Source: Catonella massiliensis
Lineage (GTDB): Bacteria; Bacillota; Clostridia; Lachnospirales; Lachnospiraceae
Length of the DNA stretch: 64,000 nt
NCBI RefSeq assembly: GCF_016651435.1
Contig: NZ_JAEPRJ010000001.1
Location: forward strand, 1,116,001 to 1,180,000
Direction: 5' to 3'
A program made the position numbers and the translations under genes. Below are positions 51,919 to 62,407 of the stretch, in pieces (positions within the stretch are counted from its first letter, which is position 1; every line of letters starts with the position of its first letter). Under the pieces are notes generated by a model. The model ran no database searches and was not told the DNA's origin. It was given only the letters and a program-made list of their open reading frames with translations.

Positions 51919-54900
51919 ATGTCTAAAATGAAAGTAAGTGAGTTGTCTACTGAGATAAATAAGAAGAGTAAGGAAATTGTTGATTTCCTTAAAGCAAATG
52001 GTTATGACAATGTCAAGAACATGCGCAGTGTTCTTAGTGATGAAGAGGAGAAAGCTGCCCGTATGGAGTTTGCTCCTGATACCATAAAGAAGGAGAAGCC
52101 TAAAGCAAAGGCAGAGACTAAGCCAAAGAAAGTAAAGGCAGCGCCTGTAGAGAAGCAGATAGAGCAGACTTTTGACGGAAGGTCTCCTGAAGTTCGTGAG
52201 GCTGCTGAAAGAAAGGCTAAGAAAGCTTCTGCTGAATCTGAAGCTAAGAAGGCTGCGAGCAAAGACGAAGCGGCTCCTAAGACAAAGAAAGCAAAGGAAG
52301 CTCCAATAAAAGAAGCGGATTCTGCAAATTCTGCTTCAGATGAGCCTGTAGTCAAAGAACAAGAGGCAAAAAGCAAGGAGACAAAGGCTAAGGAGCATAA
52401 AAAAGAAGTTAAAGAAGTTAAAGAAGCTAAGGAGCCTAAGGAGCATAAGAATCCTGAAGCCAAAGAGAAAGAGAGTGCACAGTCTCCTGAAACTCGTAGT
52501 CTTACACCTGAAGAGGCTGCTATTGAATTTGCCAGAAAGAAAGCAAGCCAGGCAGCTGCACTATCTCCAAAGGGTGGAGCACAGGCTTCAGGCAATAAGT
52601 CTCAGAAGTTTGGCGACAGAAAAAGAGGTGATAAGCCTCAGGGTTCAAGAGATGCTTCAAAGGACGGAAGTAGAGATAACCGTCAGAGACAGGGCGATGG
52701 TCAGAACAGAAATGGTGAAGGCTTTAGAGGAAACAGAAATTCAGACAGACCACAGTCTAGTAGAGGTGATAAGCCATTTAATAAAGACGGAAATTCTTCA
52801 AATGATAAAAGAACTCCTGCAGGTGGTTCACGTACAGGAGGTAATGCCGGTGCAAGAGGCCCACAGGCAAGAGGTGGACAGGGCAGAAATCAGAGCAGTG
52901 CAGGCGGAGAAGAGCGCATTGTAACAAAGACAGGCAATCGTGACAGAGAGCGTGAGAGAGAGCGTGAGAAAGCTAAGGAAAGAGAGCGTGCAGAAAAGAA
53001 CCTTGGCAAACGCTTCGATAAGAATAAAGCCCTCTCAAGCATTGATGATGACGATAATGTAGCACACAGAAAGAAGAAAGACCCTAACAGAAAGGGCGCA
53101 TTTATCAAGCCTGAAGTAGTGGCTAAGCCTGCCGAGGAAGATACAATCAAGAATATCATTATTCCTGATACCTTAACCATTAAGGAACTTGCAGATAAGA
53201 TGAAGGTTCAGCCTTCAGCTATCATTAAAAAACTCTTCTTACAGGGTAAGATGTATACGGTAACTCAGGATATTACCTTTGAAGAAGCTGAAGAAATAGC
53301 TTTAGAATATAACATAATTTGTGAACTTGAGGAGCCTGTTGACCTTGTAGCTGAGCTTCTTAAGGAAGATGAAGAAGATGAGTCACTTATGATTAAGCGC
53401 CCTCCTGTCGTATGCGTAATGGGACACGTTGACCATGGTAAGACTTCGCTTCTTGATGCAATCCGTTCTACAAATGTAACCAGCCGCGAGGCAGGCGGTA
53501 TTACACAGAGCATTGGTGCTTCAGTGGTGAATATCAACGGTAGAAAGATTACCTTCCTTGATACACCGGGACATGAGGCATTTACAGCTATGCGTATGCG
53601 TGGTGCAAAGTCTACAGATATAGCTATACTTGTTGTAGCTGCAGATGACGGTGTGATGCCACAGACAGTGGAGGCAATTAATCACGCTAGAGCTGCCGGT
53701 ATTGAAATAATAGTTGCAATCAACAAAATAGATAAGCCAAGTGCAAATGTAGATAAGGTAAAGCAGGAGCTTACTGAGTATGAACTCATTCCTGAGGATT
53801 GGGGTGGCTCTACCATATTCGTACCTGTTTCAGCACATTCCAAAGAAGGTATTGAACAGCTTCTTGAAATGGTGCTCTTAACTGCAGATGTTGCTGAGTA
53901 CAAGGCTAATCCTAATAGAAGTGCAAGAGGTATAGTTATCGAGGCAAGTCTTGATAAGGGTAGAGGCCCTGTTGCTACTGTTCTTGTGCAAAAGGGTACC
54001 TTACACGTAGGTGATTCCATATCTATAGGTTCATCCTTTGGTAAGGTTAGAGCTATGCTCGATGATAAGGGAAACAATGTAACTGAGGCTGGTCCATCTA
54101 TTCCTGTTGAGATTTTGGGACTTAACGGAGTTCCTAACTCAGGCGATACTATGCTTAGCTTTAAGGACGACAAGGAAGCCAGGGCTGCTTCTGAGACATT
54201 TATTGCACAGGACAAGGCAAGACTCATTGACGAGAGTAGGAAGAAGCTTTCTCTTGACGGTCTCTTTGACCAGATTAAGGCTGGTACTGTTAAGGAGCTT
54301 AATGTTATTATTAAGGCTGACGTACAGGGTTCTGTTGAGGCAATCAGACAGAGTCTTATTAAGCTCAACAATGATGAAGTGGCAATCAGAATTATCCATG
54401 GTGCTGTTGGTGCTATCAATGAGTCTGATATTTCTCTTGCGAGTGCATCAAATGCAATTGTAATTGGATTTAACGTAAGAATGGATGCTGTTGCTAAGGA
54501 TACAGCAGACAGAGAGAAGGTAGACGTAAGGTTCTACAAGGTTATTTACAATATTATTTCTGACGTTGAGTCTGCGATGAAGGGTATGCTTGAGCCTATT
54601 TATGAAGAAAAGGTTATAGGACATGCCGAAATCAGACAGGTATTTAAGGCTTCAGGTATCGGTAATATAGCAGGTTCATTTGTACTTGACGGCAAGATTA
54701 TAAGAGGCTGTAAAGCAAGGATTACAAGAGATAAGGACCTTATATTTGACGGAAATCTTGCTTCTCTTAAGAGATTTAAGGATGATGTCAAAGAAGTAAA
54801 TGCAGGCTATGAATGTGGTCTTGTATTTGAGAAATTCAATGATGTTAAAGAGGAAGATAAGGTTGAACTTTATCAGATGGTAGAAGTACCAAGGAGTTAA
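51919..54900 (+). CDS. infB: Translation initiation factor IF-2
   Basis: A 993-residue IF-2. A short N-terminal helix domain (about 1-50, [20 protein letters not shown]) is followed by about 370 residues of low-complexity, probably disordered sequence. That part is Lys/Ala/Glu-rich first, then Arg/Gly/Asn/Gln-rich, with an Arg-Glu repeat run near 335-355. The IF2_N domain and GTPase follow: G1 GHVDHGKT near 501, G3 DTPGHEAF, G4 NKID. Then domains II and III and the C-terminal fMet-tRNA-binding domain IV. The repeated codons of the linker may vary in length between strains. Confidence 0.97.
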   Translation: MSKMKVSELSTEINKKSKEIVDFLKANGYDNVKNMRSVLSDEEEKAARMEFAPDTIKKEKPKAKAETKPKKVKAAPVEKQIEQTFDGRSPEVREAAERKAKKASAESEAKKAASKDEAAPKTKKAKEAPIKEADSANSASDEPVVKEQEAKSKETKAKEHKKEVKEVKEAKEPKEHKNPEAKEKESAQSPETRSLTPEEAAIEFARKKASQAAALSPKGGAQASGNKSQKFGDRKRGDKPQGSRDASKDGSRDNRQRQGDGQNRNGEGFRGNRNSDRPQSSRGDKPFNKDGNSSNDKRTPAGGSRTGGNAGARGPQARGGQGRNQSSAGGEERIVTKTGNRDREREREREKAKERERAEKNLGKRFDKNKALSSIDDDDNVAHRKKKDPNRKGAFIKPEVVAKPAEEDTIKNIIIPDTLTIKELADKMKVQPSAIIKKLFLQGKMYTVTQDITFEEAEEIALEYNIICELEEPVDLVAELLKEDEEDESLMIKRPPVVCVMGHVDHGKTSLLDAIRSTNVTSREAGGITQSIGASVVNINGRKITFLDTPGHEAFTAMRMRGAKSTDIAILVVAADDGVMPQTVEAINHARAAGIEIIVAINKIDKPSANVDKVKQELTEYELIPEDWGGSTIFVPVSAHSKEGIEQLLEMVLLTADVAEYKANPNRSARGIVIEASLDKGRGPVATVLVQKGTLHVGDSISIGSSFGKVRAMLDDKGNNVTEAGPSIPVEILGLNGVPNSGDTMLSFKDDKEARAASETFIAQDKARLIDESRKKLSLDGLFDQIKAGTVKELNVIIKADVQGSVEAIRQSLIKLNNDEVAIRIIHGAVGAINESDISLASASNAIVIGFNVRMDAVAKDTADREKVDVRFYKVIYNIISDVESAMKGMLEPIYEEKVIGHAEIRQVFKASGIGNIAGSFVLDGKIIRGCKARITRDKDLIFDGNLASLKRFKDDVKEVNAGYECGLVFEKFNDVKEEDKVELYQMVEVPRS

Positions 54901-54901
54901 A

Positions 54902-55294
54902 ATGCGTAAAAACAGTATTAAGAATGTCAGAATAAATTCCGAGGTTCAGAGAGCTTTAGGTGAACTTATCCGTATGGGTGTTAAGGATCCAAGGGTAAGC
55001 TCACTCACCTCAGTTACTGATGTGGAAGTGGCTCCTGACCTTAAGACAGCCAAGGTATTTGTAAGCGTACTTGGAGACGAGAAGAAGCAAAAGGATACCT
55101 TGGAAGGACTGAAAAGTGCGATGCCATACCTAAGAAGCCAACTTGCAAAGAGTATTAACTTAAGGAATACTCCTGAGCTTAGATTTCAGTTAGATACTTC
55201 AATCGAGTATGGCATGCATATGTCTGCACTTATTGATCAGGTAAAACCTAAGAACGAAGATAATGTTGATGACTCTGATGATGAAGAGGTATAG
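54902..55294 (+). CDS. rbfA: Ribosome-binding factor A
   Basis: A 130-residue KH-fold factor for late 30S maturation: VRINSEVQRALGELIRMGVK at the start, DPRVSSLTSVTDVEVAPDLKTAKVFVS in two pieces (about 30-56), and LRNTPELRFQLDTSIEYG. The last 15 residues are acidic. It begins one base after the infB stop, and its AAGGAG site is inside infB, so the two are tightly coupled. Confidence 0.96.
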   Translation: MRKNSIKNVRINSEVQRALGELIRMGVKDPRVSSLTSVTDVEVAPDLKTAKVFVSVLGDEKKQKDTLEGLKSAMPYLRSQLAKSINLRNTPELRFQLDTSIEYGMHMSALIDQVKPKNEDNVDDSDDEEV

Positions 55295-55318
55295 ATATAC
55301 CTTAGAGGGGGAGGCACG

Positions 55319-56302
55319 ATGTTTGTAGGAAATTATGATCTGATACATATTTTAGAGCTTGTAAAGGATGCAGAGACAATTGCAATTGCAGGTCATGTCA
55401 ATCCTGATGGAGACTGCATCGGCTCAACGCTTGCAATGTATAATTATCTTAAACATACAGGTAAGACAATTGATGTATACCTTGAACCTATTGGACGTGA
55501 GTTTAAGGAACTTCCCGGTTCTGATGTTATTAAGAATAACGCAGAGAACAAGGTATATGATGTGTTCTTTATGATGGACTTAGGGGATACTGAGAGGATT
55601 GGTGTTGCGTCTAAGTTATTTGAGACAGCAAAGAAGACTATCTGTATAGATCATCATATAACAAGCAAGGGAGTAGCTGATGAGAACTTTATTTTCCCAT
55701 CACTTAGCTCGACCTGCGAATTGGTATTTGAGATGATGGATGTGGAGCTTATTAGCAAGGATGTGGCAGCCTGCCTGTATACGGGGATAATTCATGATAC
55801 AGGTGTATTTCATCACAACTGTACATCAAAGCGTACAATGGAAATTGCGGGTGAGCTTATGGCTAAAGGCATAGACTTTGGGCATATTATTGACCATAAT
55901 TTCTATTCAAGAACCTTCAAGCAGAATCAGGTACTTGGAAGATGCCTGATGGAGAGCCTTATATTGTGGGATGGAGTAGGAATTGTGTCCTATGTTACTC
56001 AAAAAGAGCTTGATTTTTATATGGTTGGCAATAATGACCTGAGTGGCATCATTGACCAGCTAAGACTTACAGATGGCGTTAAGGTAGCTGTATTTATCCA
56101 TGAAAAGGAACCTCACACATATAAGGTAAGCATGAGAGCTACTGTGTCTGATATTGATGTCAGTAAGGTGGCTGCATTTTTTGGCGGTGGCGGTCATAAG
56201 ATGGCTGCAGGATGTACTATTTCCAGTGGAAAAGTACATGATGTAATCAATAATATCACAAAGCAACTGCAATTTCAGTTACTTGAAAAGGGTTATATTT
56301 AA
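55319..56302 (+). CDS. nrnA: DHH/DHHA1 nanoRNase / pAp phosphatase NrnA-like
   Basis: A 327-residue phosphoesterase. DHH domain motifs are GHVNPDGDCIGSTLAMYNYL (about 22-41), MMDLGDTERIG and CIDHHITSKG (about 109). The DHHA1 domain ends in FFGGGGHKMAAGC near residue 290. NrnA degrades oligoribonucleotides of a few bases and can dephosphorylate pAp. Some relatives also hydrolyse c-di-AMP or pApA. That is of interest here because the PgpH homologue in this window seems inactive. The stop overlaps the truB start by one base. Confidence 0.93.
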   Translation: MFVGNYDLIHILELVKDAETIAIAGHVNPDGDCIGSTLAMYNYLKHTGKTIDVYLEPIGREFKELPGSDVIKNNAENKVYDVFFMMDLGDTERIGVASKLFETAKKTICIDHHITSKGVADENFIFPSLSSTCELVFEMMDVELISKDVAACLYTGIIHDTGVFHHNCTSKRTMEIAGELMAKGIDFGHIIDHNFYSRTFKQNQVLGRCLMESLILWDGVGIVSYVTQKELDFYMVGNNDLSGIIDQLRLTDGVKVAVFIHEKEPHTYKVSMRATVSDIDVSKVAAFFGGGGHKMAAGCTISSGKVHDVINNITKQLQFQLLEKGYI

Positions 56303-57231
56303 TGCTAAATGGAATCATAAATGTATATAAAGAAGTAGGATTTACTTCGAGAGATGCAGTATCTAAGTTAACAGGAATTCTTAGGCAGCGCAAAATCGGA
56401 CATACAGGAACACTTGATCCTGCAGCCGAAGGTGTGCTGCCTATGTGCATAGGAAAGGCTACAAAACTATGTGAGTTACTTACAGACCATAGAAAACAGT
56501 ATATAGCCGAAATCAAGTTCGGTATAGCGACGGATACTGAGGATGTTACAGGAGAAATTATTGAAGAAACAAACTTTTCTAATGACTGGTATAAGGAAAA
56601 ACTGACTGAGGATAATCTCTCTAAGGTAATATCAGGCTTTATAGGCAGACAACTACAGACTCCTCCTATGTATTCAGCTAAGAGAGTTGGAGGAAAGCGT
56701 CTTTATGAGCTTGCAAGAGAAGGCAAGGTAATAGAGCGTAAACCTTGTGAGATAACAATTTACAGTATTGAAATTAAAAATATAGATGTTTCCAGAAGGG
56801 AGGCCACGATAGTAGTTGACTGTTCTAAGGGGACTTATATAAGGACTTTGTGCAAGGACATAGGAAATGAACTTGGATGCAAAGCAGCAATGAAAAGCCT
56901 GGTTAGAACGAAAACAGGGAACTTCCTCCTTGAGAATAGTTATAAGCTTGATGAAATAGAAAAGCTTGTTAGAGAAAATAGAGTTTCTGAGATAGTCATA
57001 CCTATTGAGGATGTATTTAAGAATCTTCAAAGAGTGGATGTGAGCGGATATGCGTGTATACTTCTTGAAAATGGTGGAATTATAAAAGCAGCTGCAGTTA
57101 AACCTGATATAGAAGCCTTGGAACCTAAAAATGGTGAAAAATTCAGGATGTATAACGATGAGGGAGAATTTAAGGCTGTTTACAGCTATAATGGGGATAT
57201 AAATGCATTTAAAATAGACAAGATGTTTTAA
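56302..57231 (+). CDS. truB: tRNA pseudouridine-55 synthase
   Basis: A 309-residue TruB. The catalytic Asp lies in KIGHTGTLDPAAEGVLPMCI near residue 40, KQYIAEIKFGIATDTEDVTG follows, and a PUA-like domain ends the protein. It makes pseudouridine 55 in the T-loop of almost all tRNAs. TAATG overlap with nrnA indicates coupled translation. Confidence 0.96.
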   Translation: MLNGIINVYKEVGFTSRDAVSKLTGILRQRKIGHTGTLDPAAEGVLPMCIGKATKLCELLTDHRKQYIAEIKFGIATDTEDVTGEIIEETNFSNDWYKEKLTEDNLSKVISGFIGRQLQTPPMYSAKRVGGKRLYELAREGKVIERKPCEITIYSIEIKNIDVSRREATIVVDCSKGTYIRTLCKDIGNELGCKAAMKSLVRTKTGNFLLENSYKLDEIEKLVRENRVSEIVIPIEDVFKNLQRVDVSGYACILLENGGIIKAAAVKPDIEALEPKNGEKFRMYNDEGEFKAVYSYNGDINAFKIDKMF

Positions 57232-57241
57232 GGTGGGAGAT

Positions 57242-58147
57242 ATGGAGTATATAAAAGGTAGTGGCTTTAGGTTACATAACACTGTAGTTACGCTGGGCAA
57301 ATTCGATGGTTTACACTTGGGGCACAAAGAGCTTATAGATATTGTGTTAAAGACAAAAGGCCTCACCAAGGTACTGTTCACGTTTGATGTGAATCCTCTT
57401 AGTATACTCTCTGATAAAGAATTTAAGGTAATTGAGACAGGTACTGAGAGAATTAATTTGATGAAAGATTCAGGCTTTGACTATATGATAGACTATCCAT
57501 TTACTATGGAAACTATTAATACTGATGCAGATGAATTTATAAAAACAATTATTCATGATAAGCTGGACGCTAAAATGCTGGTTGTAGGCACGGATTTTAG
57601 ATTTGGTAAAGACAGGCTTGGTGATGTAGAACTTCTCGAAAAAAGAAGTAAAGAGTATGGCTATGTATTAAAAGTCATAGAAAAAAAGAAAATGTATGGA
57701 GAGGTTATATCGAGTACCCGCATACGAAGTCTAATAAAAAAAGGTGAGATAAGGCTGGCAAACGAGCTTCTTGGAAGAGAGTTCTCATTTTCAGGTGAAA
57801 TCATTCACGGAAATCATCTGGGACATACAGTAGGCATGCCAACTATTAATATTAAGCCTGAGGCTTGCAAACTATTGCCCCCATTTGGTGTATATGTGTC
57901 TGACACAGAGCTGGACTATAAGGTCTATAGAGGCATAACCAACATAGGAGTTAAGCCTACAGTGGGAAAAGACAATGCAGTTGGTGTAGAAACCTGGCTC
58001 TTTGGGCTAGACAGTGATGTTTACGGTCATTTTGCCAAGGTAAAGCTATTAGACTTTATCAGGCCTGAAATGAAGTTTGATTCGCTTGAGGATGTAAAAA
58101 GACAGGTGAATATAGATGCTGTAAGGGCGAGGGAGTACACGGCTTAA
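57242..58147 (+). CDS. ribF: Bifunctional riboflavin kinase / FAD synthetase
   Basis: A 301-residue RibF that makes FMN and FAD. The N-terminal FAD-synthetase domain has GKFDGLHLGHKELID (about 19-33), GTDFRFGKDRLGDVELL (about 116) and ISSTRIRSLIKKGE. The C-terminal flavokinase domain has GNHLGHTVGMPTINI near 192. The ATG at 57242 is used, six bases after AAGGTG. The GTG at 57233 lies inside that site. In many Firmicutes rpsO follows ribF, but here recG does. Confidence 0.94.
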   Translation: MEYIKGSGFRLHNTVVTLGKFDGLHLGHKELIDIVLKTKGLTKVLFTFDVNPLSILSDKEFKVIETGTERINLMKDSGFDYMIDYPFTMETINTDADEFIKTIIHDKLDAKMLVVGTDFRFGKDRLGDVELLEKRSKEYGYVLKVIEKKKMYGEVISSTRIRSLIKKGEIRLANELLGREFSFSGEIIHGNHLGHTVGMPTINIKPEACKLLPPFGVYVSDTELDYKVYRGITNIGVKPTVGKDNAVGVETWLFGLDSDVYGHFAKVKLLDFIRPEMKFDSLEDVKRQVNIDAVRAREYTA

Positions 58148-58158
58148 AAGGAGGGAGT

Positions 58159-60204
58159 ATGGTTTTAGAAGAAAGCATTACAGCCATAAAGGGAATAGGT
58201 GCAAAGACCGCCCTCCTTCTTAATAAACTCGGTATATATACCAAAGGAGATATATTAAAGTATTTCCCAAGAAATTATGATAAATACGATAAAATAATAC
58301 CAATAAGCATGGTAAAAAGCGGAATGACAGCTATAATATCTGCTATGCCTGTATCATTTCCTATGTTGAAGCAGATGGGTAAGAAGAGTATCTTAATCTG
58401 TGAGGTAAGTGACGGAAGTGGGAAAATTGAGTTAAACTGGTTTAATATGCCTTTTATGAAGTCAAAGCTTGCTAAGGGCGTGCACATGATATATAGAGGC
58501 AAGGTAGTAAGAAAAGGTAAGTTTATCAGTATGGTTCAGCCTGAAGTGCTTACAGAAGTGGAATATCGGAGAAAAACCGAAGTTCTTCAACCCATATATC
58601 ACCTTACCAAGGGAGTTACAAGCAATCTTCTTAGAAAGTCATTAAAGGAAGTTCTTGCAGAAGTAACTTCAAGTATAGATTATTTACCAAAGAACATTAG
58701 GGATGAGAATTCTCTAATTTCCCTAAAAGATGCCTTGCAGGAAATACATTTTCCCAAATCCTACAACACTTTAGTAGATGCAAGAAGAAGACTGGTATTT
58801 GATGAATTCTTTCTATTTGCACTTTCTATAGATAGATTGAAGCTTGGGAGAGAAAAAACACCATCGCCTTATATTGTAAATGATGATTCTACAGTGGTAG
58901 ACTTTATTTCTTCACTGCCATTTTCTTTGACAAACGCTCAGCAGAAAGTCTGGGAAGAGGTTAGGGCTGACCTCATGTCAGGCAAAAGAATGAATAGGCT
59001 TGTACAGGGAGATGTGGGCTCCGGCAAGACTGTTATAGCAATGCTTTCCTGCCTGTTGATGGCAAAAAACGGCTATCAGGCAAGTGTAATGGTGCCAACT
59101 GAAGTGCTTGCCAGGCAGCATTACGATAGCTTTTCTACAGCTTTAGAAAAGTATGGGGTAAGGGTAGTATTGCTTACAGGCTCTGTTAAGGGAAGAGAAA
59201 GAAAAGAAGTCTTATTAAGGATAGAAAAACACGAAGCTGATATCATCATAGGTACCCATGCCCTCATTCAGGAAAAGGTGGTTTATGATAAGTTAGCCTT
59301 GGTAATCACAGATGAGCAGCACCGCTTTGGTGTAAAACAAAGAGAAAGACTCACGGACAAGGGCGATGAGCCTCATACTATGGTCATGAGTGCTACACCA
59401 ATTCCAAGAACCCTTGCAGTAATACTTTATGGAGATCTTGATATTTCAATCGTTAATGAGCTTCCTGCCGACAGACAGCCTATCAAAAATTGTGTTGTGG
59501 ATGAGGACTACAGGATGACAGCTTATAAGTTCATTTTAGATGAGGTAAAGAAAGGCCACCAGGCATACATTATTTGTCCGATGATTGAGAAGTCTGAGGA
59601 CAATGATGAGCTGTCAGACGTAATCAGCTATACAGATGAGCTTATATCTTTGATTAGCAATAAGGCAAGGGTCAGATATCTTCATGGTAAGATGAAAAAT
59701 GAAGAAAAAAATCACATCATGGATGAATTCGCAGCCTGTAGAATAGACATACTGGTATCTACTACAGTTGTAGAAGTTGGTGTAAATGTACCAAATGCAA
59801 CTGTAATGATGATTGAAAATGCTGACCGTTTTGGACTTGCTTCTCTTCATCAGTTAAGAGGTAGAATAGGTAGAGGAGGAGCTCAGTCTTATTGCATTTT
59901 TATGTCTGGAAATACCTCCAAGGAGGCTATGGAAAGGCTTAATATACTAAATACCTCCAACGATGGATTTAAGATAGCAGAAGAAGATATGAAGCTAAGA
60001 GGCCCGGGAGATGTATTTGGCATAAGACAGAGCGGCGACATGGCATTTAACATAGGAGACATCATAGGTGATGCAGATATTTTAAAACTAACTTCAGAAA
60101 CTGTAAAATGCATGAGTGACAAAACCAAAAATGAATGTTATGATAGAGGGAGAAAATTTTACTCCAGAGGATATGGCTATGGAGAAGATGTTATGACTCT
60201 TTAG
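58159..60204 (+). CDS. recG: ATP-dependent DNA helicase RecG
   Basis: A 681-residue superfamily 2 helicase that remodels stalled forks and branched DNA. The N-terminal wedge/OB domain lies at about 1-200 (KGIGAKTALLLNKLGIYT at the start). Walker A GDVGSGKT is near residue 284, the DEQH box near 384, and motif VI QLRGRIGRGG near 570. The C-terminal TRG-containing segment ends the protein. AAAAGGAGGGAGT precedes the ATG. Confidence 0.97.
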   Translation: MVLEESITAIKGIGAKTALLLNKLGIYTKGDILKYFPRNYDKYDKIIPISMVKSGMTAIISAMPVSFPMLKQMGKKSILICEVSDGSGKIELNWFNMPFMKSKLAKGVHMIYRGKVVRKGKFISMVQPEVLTEVEYRRKTEVLQPIYHLTKGVTSNLLRKSLKEVLAEVTSSIDYLPKNIRDENSLISLKDALQEIHFPKSYNTLVDARRRLVFDEFFLFALSIDRLKLGREKTPSPYIVNDDSTVVDFISSLPFSLTNAQQKVWEEVRADLMSGKRMNRLVQGDVGSGKTVIAMLSCLLMAKNGYQASVMVPTEVLARQHYDSFSTALEKYGVRVVLLTGSVKGRERKEVLLRIEKHEADIIIGTHALIQEKVVYDKLALVITDEQHRFGVKQRERLTDKGDEPHTMVMSATPIPRTLAVILYGDLDISIVNELPADRQPIKNCVVDEDYRMTAYKFILDEVKKGHQAYIICPMIEKSEDNDELSDVISYTDELISLISNKARVRYLHGKMKNEEKNHIMDEFAACRIDILVSTTVVEVGVNVPNATVMMIENADRFGLASLHQLRGRIGRGGAQSYCIFMSGNTSKEAMERLNILNTSNDGFKIAEEDMKLRGPGDVFGIRQSGDMAFNIGDIIGDADILKLTSETVKCMSDKTKNECYDRGRKFYSRGYGYGEDVMTL

Positions 60205-60230
60205 ATGATTTGGTTAGATAGGGGAAGTAT

Positions 60231-61805
60231 ATGTACACAAACGCAGGACAGGTCTTTGATATAGCAAAGGCTAACTATAGAAGTCTTGTTGGTTTCTGCA
60301 ATAAGCTTGAAAGTGAAGGCTACTTTATTCAGGCAGAAAAGATTCTCCACAAGACTATTTTTCAGACACTTGATTTGTATATACAGTCGCTTTTAATCAA
60401 TATTGCGATATATGGAGGCAAGCTTGGAGAGGATGAGGTAAAGTTCATTGTATCTCTACCTGACAGTAAGCAATATGATATTTCTGATGTAGAGGACATT
60501 AGCGGGGAAATAATCAGACAGGCTGAGGCTGTAGTTAAAGCTCCACCAATTATAATGCAGCTTTGCTCCCTACGCGATAGAGAAAAGAACTCCAATATGT
60601 CAAGTGCGTACATGGATATGGTATTAAATATCATTGTCGCAATGTCGTATTTGAATTCAAACAGAGATGAGTATTTGCCACAGTTTATAGTTGATTATTA
60701 CAACTCGGTTCACGCTTTTATTTTCTTTGCAGACAGAGCTGAGCGGATAAATGACAGATATCTCTTCCGTAAGGCATCGGGAGATATTTCAATGCCCGGA
60801 GAGAGCTTTAAGTATAATGATTCTGTAAAGAATGAAATAAAAGATAGTGAGGATGATAAGAATAAAGAGACTGATGAGATAGTGCCAATACTAAAAGAAG
60901 CAGTAGCAAATGAAGAACCTATTGCGGATGATGAACTTCCAAAGGTGGCTGTCGTTGAGCCTATTCCGTTTAAGGAAGAAGATAAAAAGAAGCGTCTTGA
61001 TGAGCTTGTATCTGAGCTTGAAGAATTGGTTGGATTGGAAGATGTGAAAAAAGAGGTTCATTCATTAATAAATCTAATCAATATCAGACAGCTTAGGAAG
61101 AAAAAAGGGCTTCCTTCCCCTGATATGTCTTATCATATGGTATTTACAGGGAGTCCGGGTACAGGAAAGACAACAGTAGCAAGACTTATAGCAGGCATAT
61201 ACAAGGAACTCGGTGTACTTTCAAAGGGAGGTCTTGTGGAGGTTGACCGTTCAGGCTTGGTTGCAGGCTATGTTGGACAGACTGCACTTAAGGTTAATGA
61301 AGTAGTAACTAAGGCCTTAGGCGGTGTATTATTTATAGATGAGGCTTATTCTCTTTCATCTCCGGGTGCTGCAAATGACTTTGGTTCTGAAGCTATTGAT
61401 ACTCTCGTAAAGCTTATGGAGGATCATAGAGATGACCTTGTTGTTATAGTTGCCGGTTATACCAAAGAAATGGAAGCTTTTCTCAAGGCGAATACAGGAC
61501 TGATATCCAGATTTAATAAGTTCATTGAGTTTAAGGACTATAATGAGGATGAGCTGCTTGCAATCATGTATTCTATGGCTGAAAAAATGGAGATGAGGCT
61601 TGAAGAGGATACAATGAAAAAACTAAGGACATATCTTGCTTCAATGGACGAACAGGGTAAAAGGATCTTTGGTAATGCAAGAGGCATACGAAATATCTTT
61701 GAGAAAATGCTTGTAGGACAGGCAAATAGATTGTCTCATCTGTCTGAGCCGTCTGTTGAAGATTTGTCAGTTATAAAGGCAGAGGATTTTGAATTGGAAA
61801 GATAG
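60231..61805 (+). CDS. CbxX/CfxQ-type AAA+ ATPase (SpoVK-like)
   Basis: A 524-residue protein. The N-terminal 200 residues are helical and unlike known domains, with an acidic linker at about 200-240. The AAA+ domain of the CbxX/CfxQ group follows: Walker A GSPGTGKTT near residue 307, a pore loop GYVGQTALKVNE, Walker B VLFIDEAYSLS, sensor motif VIVAGYTKEME and arginine finger region SRFNKFIEF. Relatives include SpoVK and rubisco activase CbbX, but the substrate here is unknown. It is transcribed with recG and rsmD. Confidence 0.9.
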   Translation: MYTNAGQVFDIAKANYRSLVGFCNKLESEGYFIQAEKILHKTIFQTLDLYIQSLLINIAIYGGKLGEDEVKFIVSLPDSKQYDISDVEDISGEIIRQAEAVVKAPPIIMQLCSLRDREKNSNMSSAYMDMVLNIIVAMSYLNSNRDEYLPQFIVDYYNSVHAFIFFADRAERINDRYLFRKASGDISMPGESFKYNDSVKNEIKDSEDDKNKETDEIVPILKEAVANEEPIADDELPKVAVVEPIPFKEEDKKKRLDELVSELEELVGLEDVKKEVHSLINLINIRQLRKKKGLPSPDMSYHMVFTGSPGTGKTTVARLIAGIYKELGVLSKGGLVEVDRSGLVAGYVGQTALKVNEVVTKALGGVLFIDEAYSLSSPGAANDFGSEAIDTLVKLMEDHRDDLVVIVAGYTKEMEAFLKANTGLISRFNKFIEFKDYNEDELLAIMYSMAEKMEMRLEEDTMKKLRTYLASMDEQGKRIFGNARGIRNIFEKMLVGQANRLSHLSEPSVEDLSVIKAEDFELER

Positions 61806-61819
61806 AAAAGGTAGGGAAT

Positions 61820-62407
61820 ATGAGAGTTATTGCGGGAATTGCCAGAAGTGTGCCCCTTATTACGCCTAGAGGTCTTGAAACAAGACCAACTTCTGACCAA
61901 ATAAAGGAAACCTTGTTTAATATGCTTCAGGGCTATACTGAGGGGGCAAATTTTCTTGATTTATATGCAGGAAGCGGACAGATAGGCATAGAGGCTTTAA
62001 GCCGTGGTGCAGAGTTTGCTGCCTTTGTGGAGAAATCAGATGAGGCGGTTAAGTGCATCAAGGCAAATGTAGATAAGACAAAGTTTGCCGACAAGTCTAT
62101 GATTCTTAAACTCGAAGTTCTATCGGGAATAAGAACACTGGAACTTGAAAAGAAGCGATTTGACATTGTTTTTCTAGATCCTCCGTATAATCAGGGATTA
62201 GAGCAAGGTATCTTGACTGCGCTGGTTGGTTCGGCTATACTTAATGATGAGGTTATTATTATCGTTGAGGCAAGTAAGAACACAGATTTTTCATTCGTGG
62301 ATTATCTGGGACTCAAGATAGTTAAAGATAAAATATATAAAAACAACAGACATTTGTTTTTAAGAAAAAATAATTTGGAGAGTAAGTTATGGCAGACAAT
62401 AAAATAG
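61820..62407 (+). CDS. rsmD: 16S rRNA (guanine-966-N2)-methyltransferase
   Basis: A 195-residue SAM-dependent methyltransferase: MRVIAGIARSVPL at the start, RPTSDQIKETLFNML, FLDLYAGSGQIGIEALSRGA (SAM site, about 45-64), and the catalytic motif DIVFLDPPYNQG near 115. It usually stands before coaD. No coaD follows here, and the next gene overlaps it by 19 bases. Confidence 0.94.
   Translation: MRVIAGIARSVPLITPRGLETRPTSDQIKETLFNMLQGYTEGANFLDLYAGSGQIGIEALSRGAEFAAFVEKSDEAVKCIKANVDKTKFADKSMILKLEVLSGIRTLELEKKRFDIVFLDPPYNQGLEQGILTALVGSAILNDEVIIIVEASKNTDFSFVDYLGLKIVKDKIYKNNRHLFLRKNNLESKLWQTIK

Noticed and set aside
52002..52595. Long antisense frames inside infB (also 53682-54419) and 6061-6621 inside adhesin copy 2.
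   Set aside because: Their composition is a shadow of the sense codons, and no start signals or homologous motifs are present.
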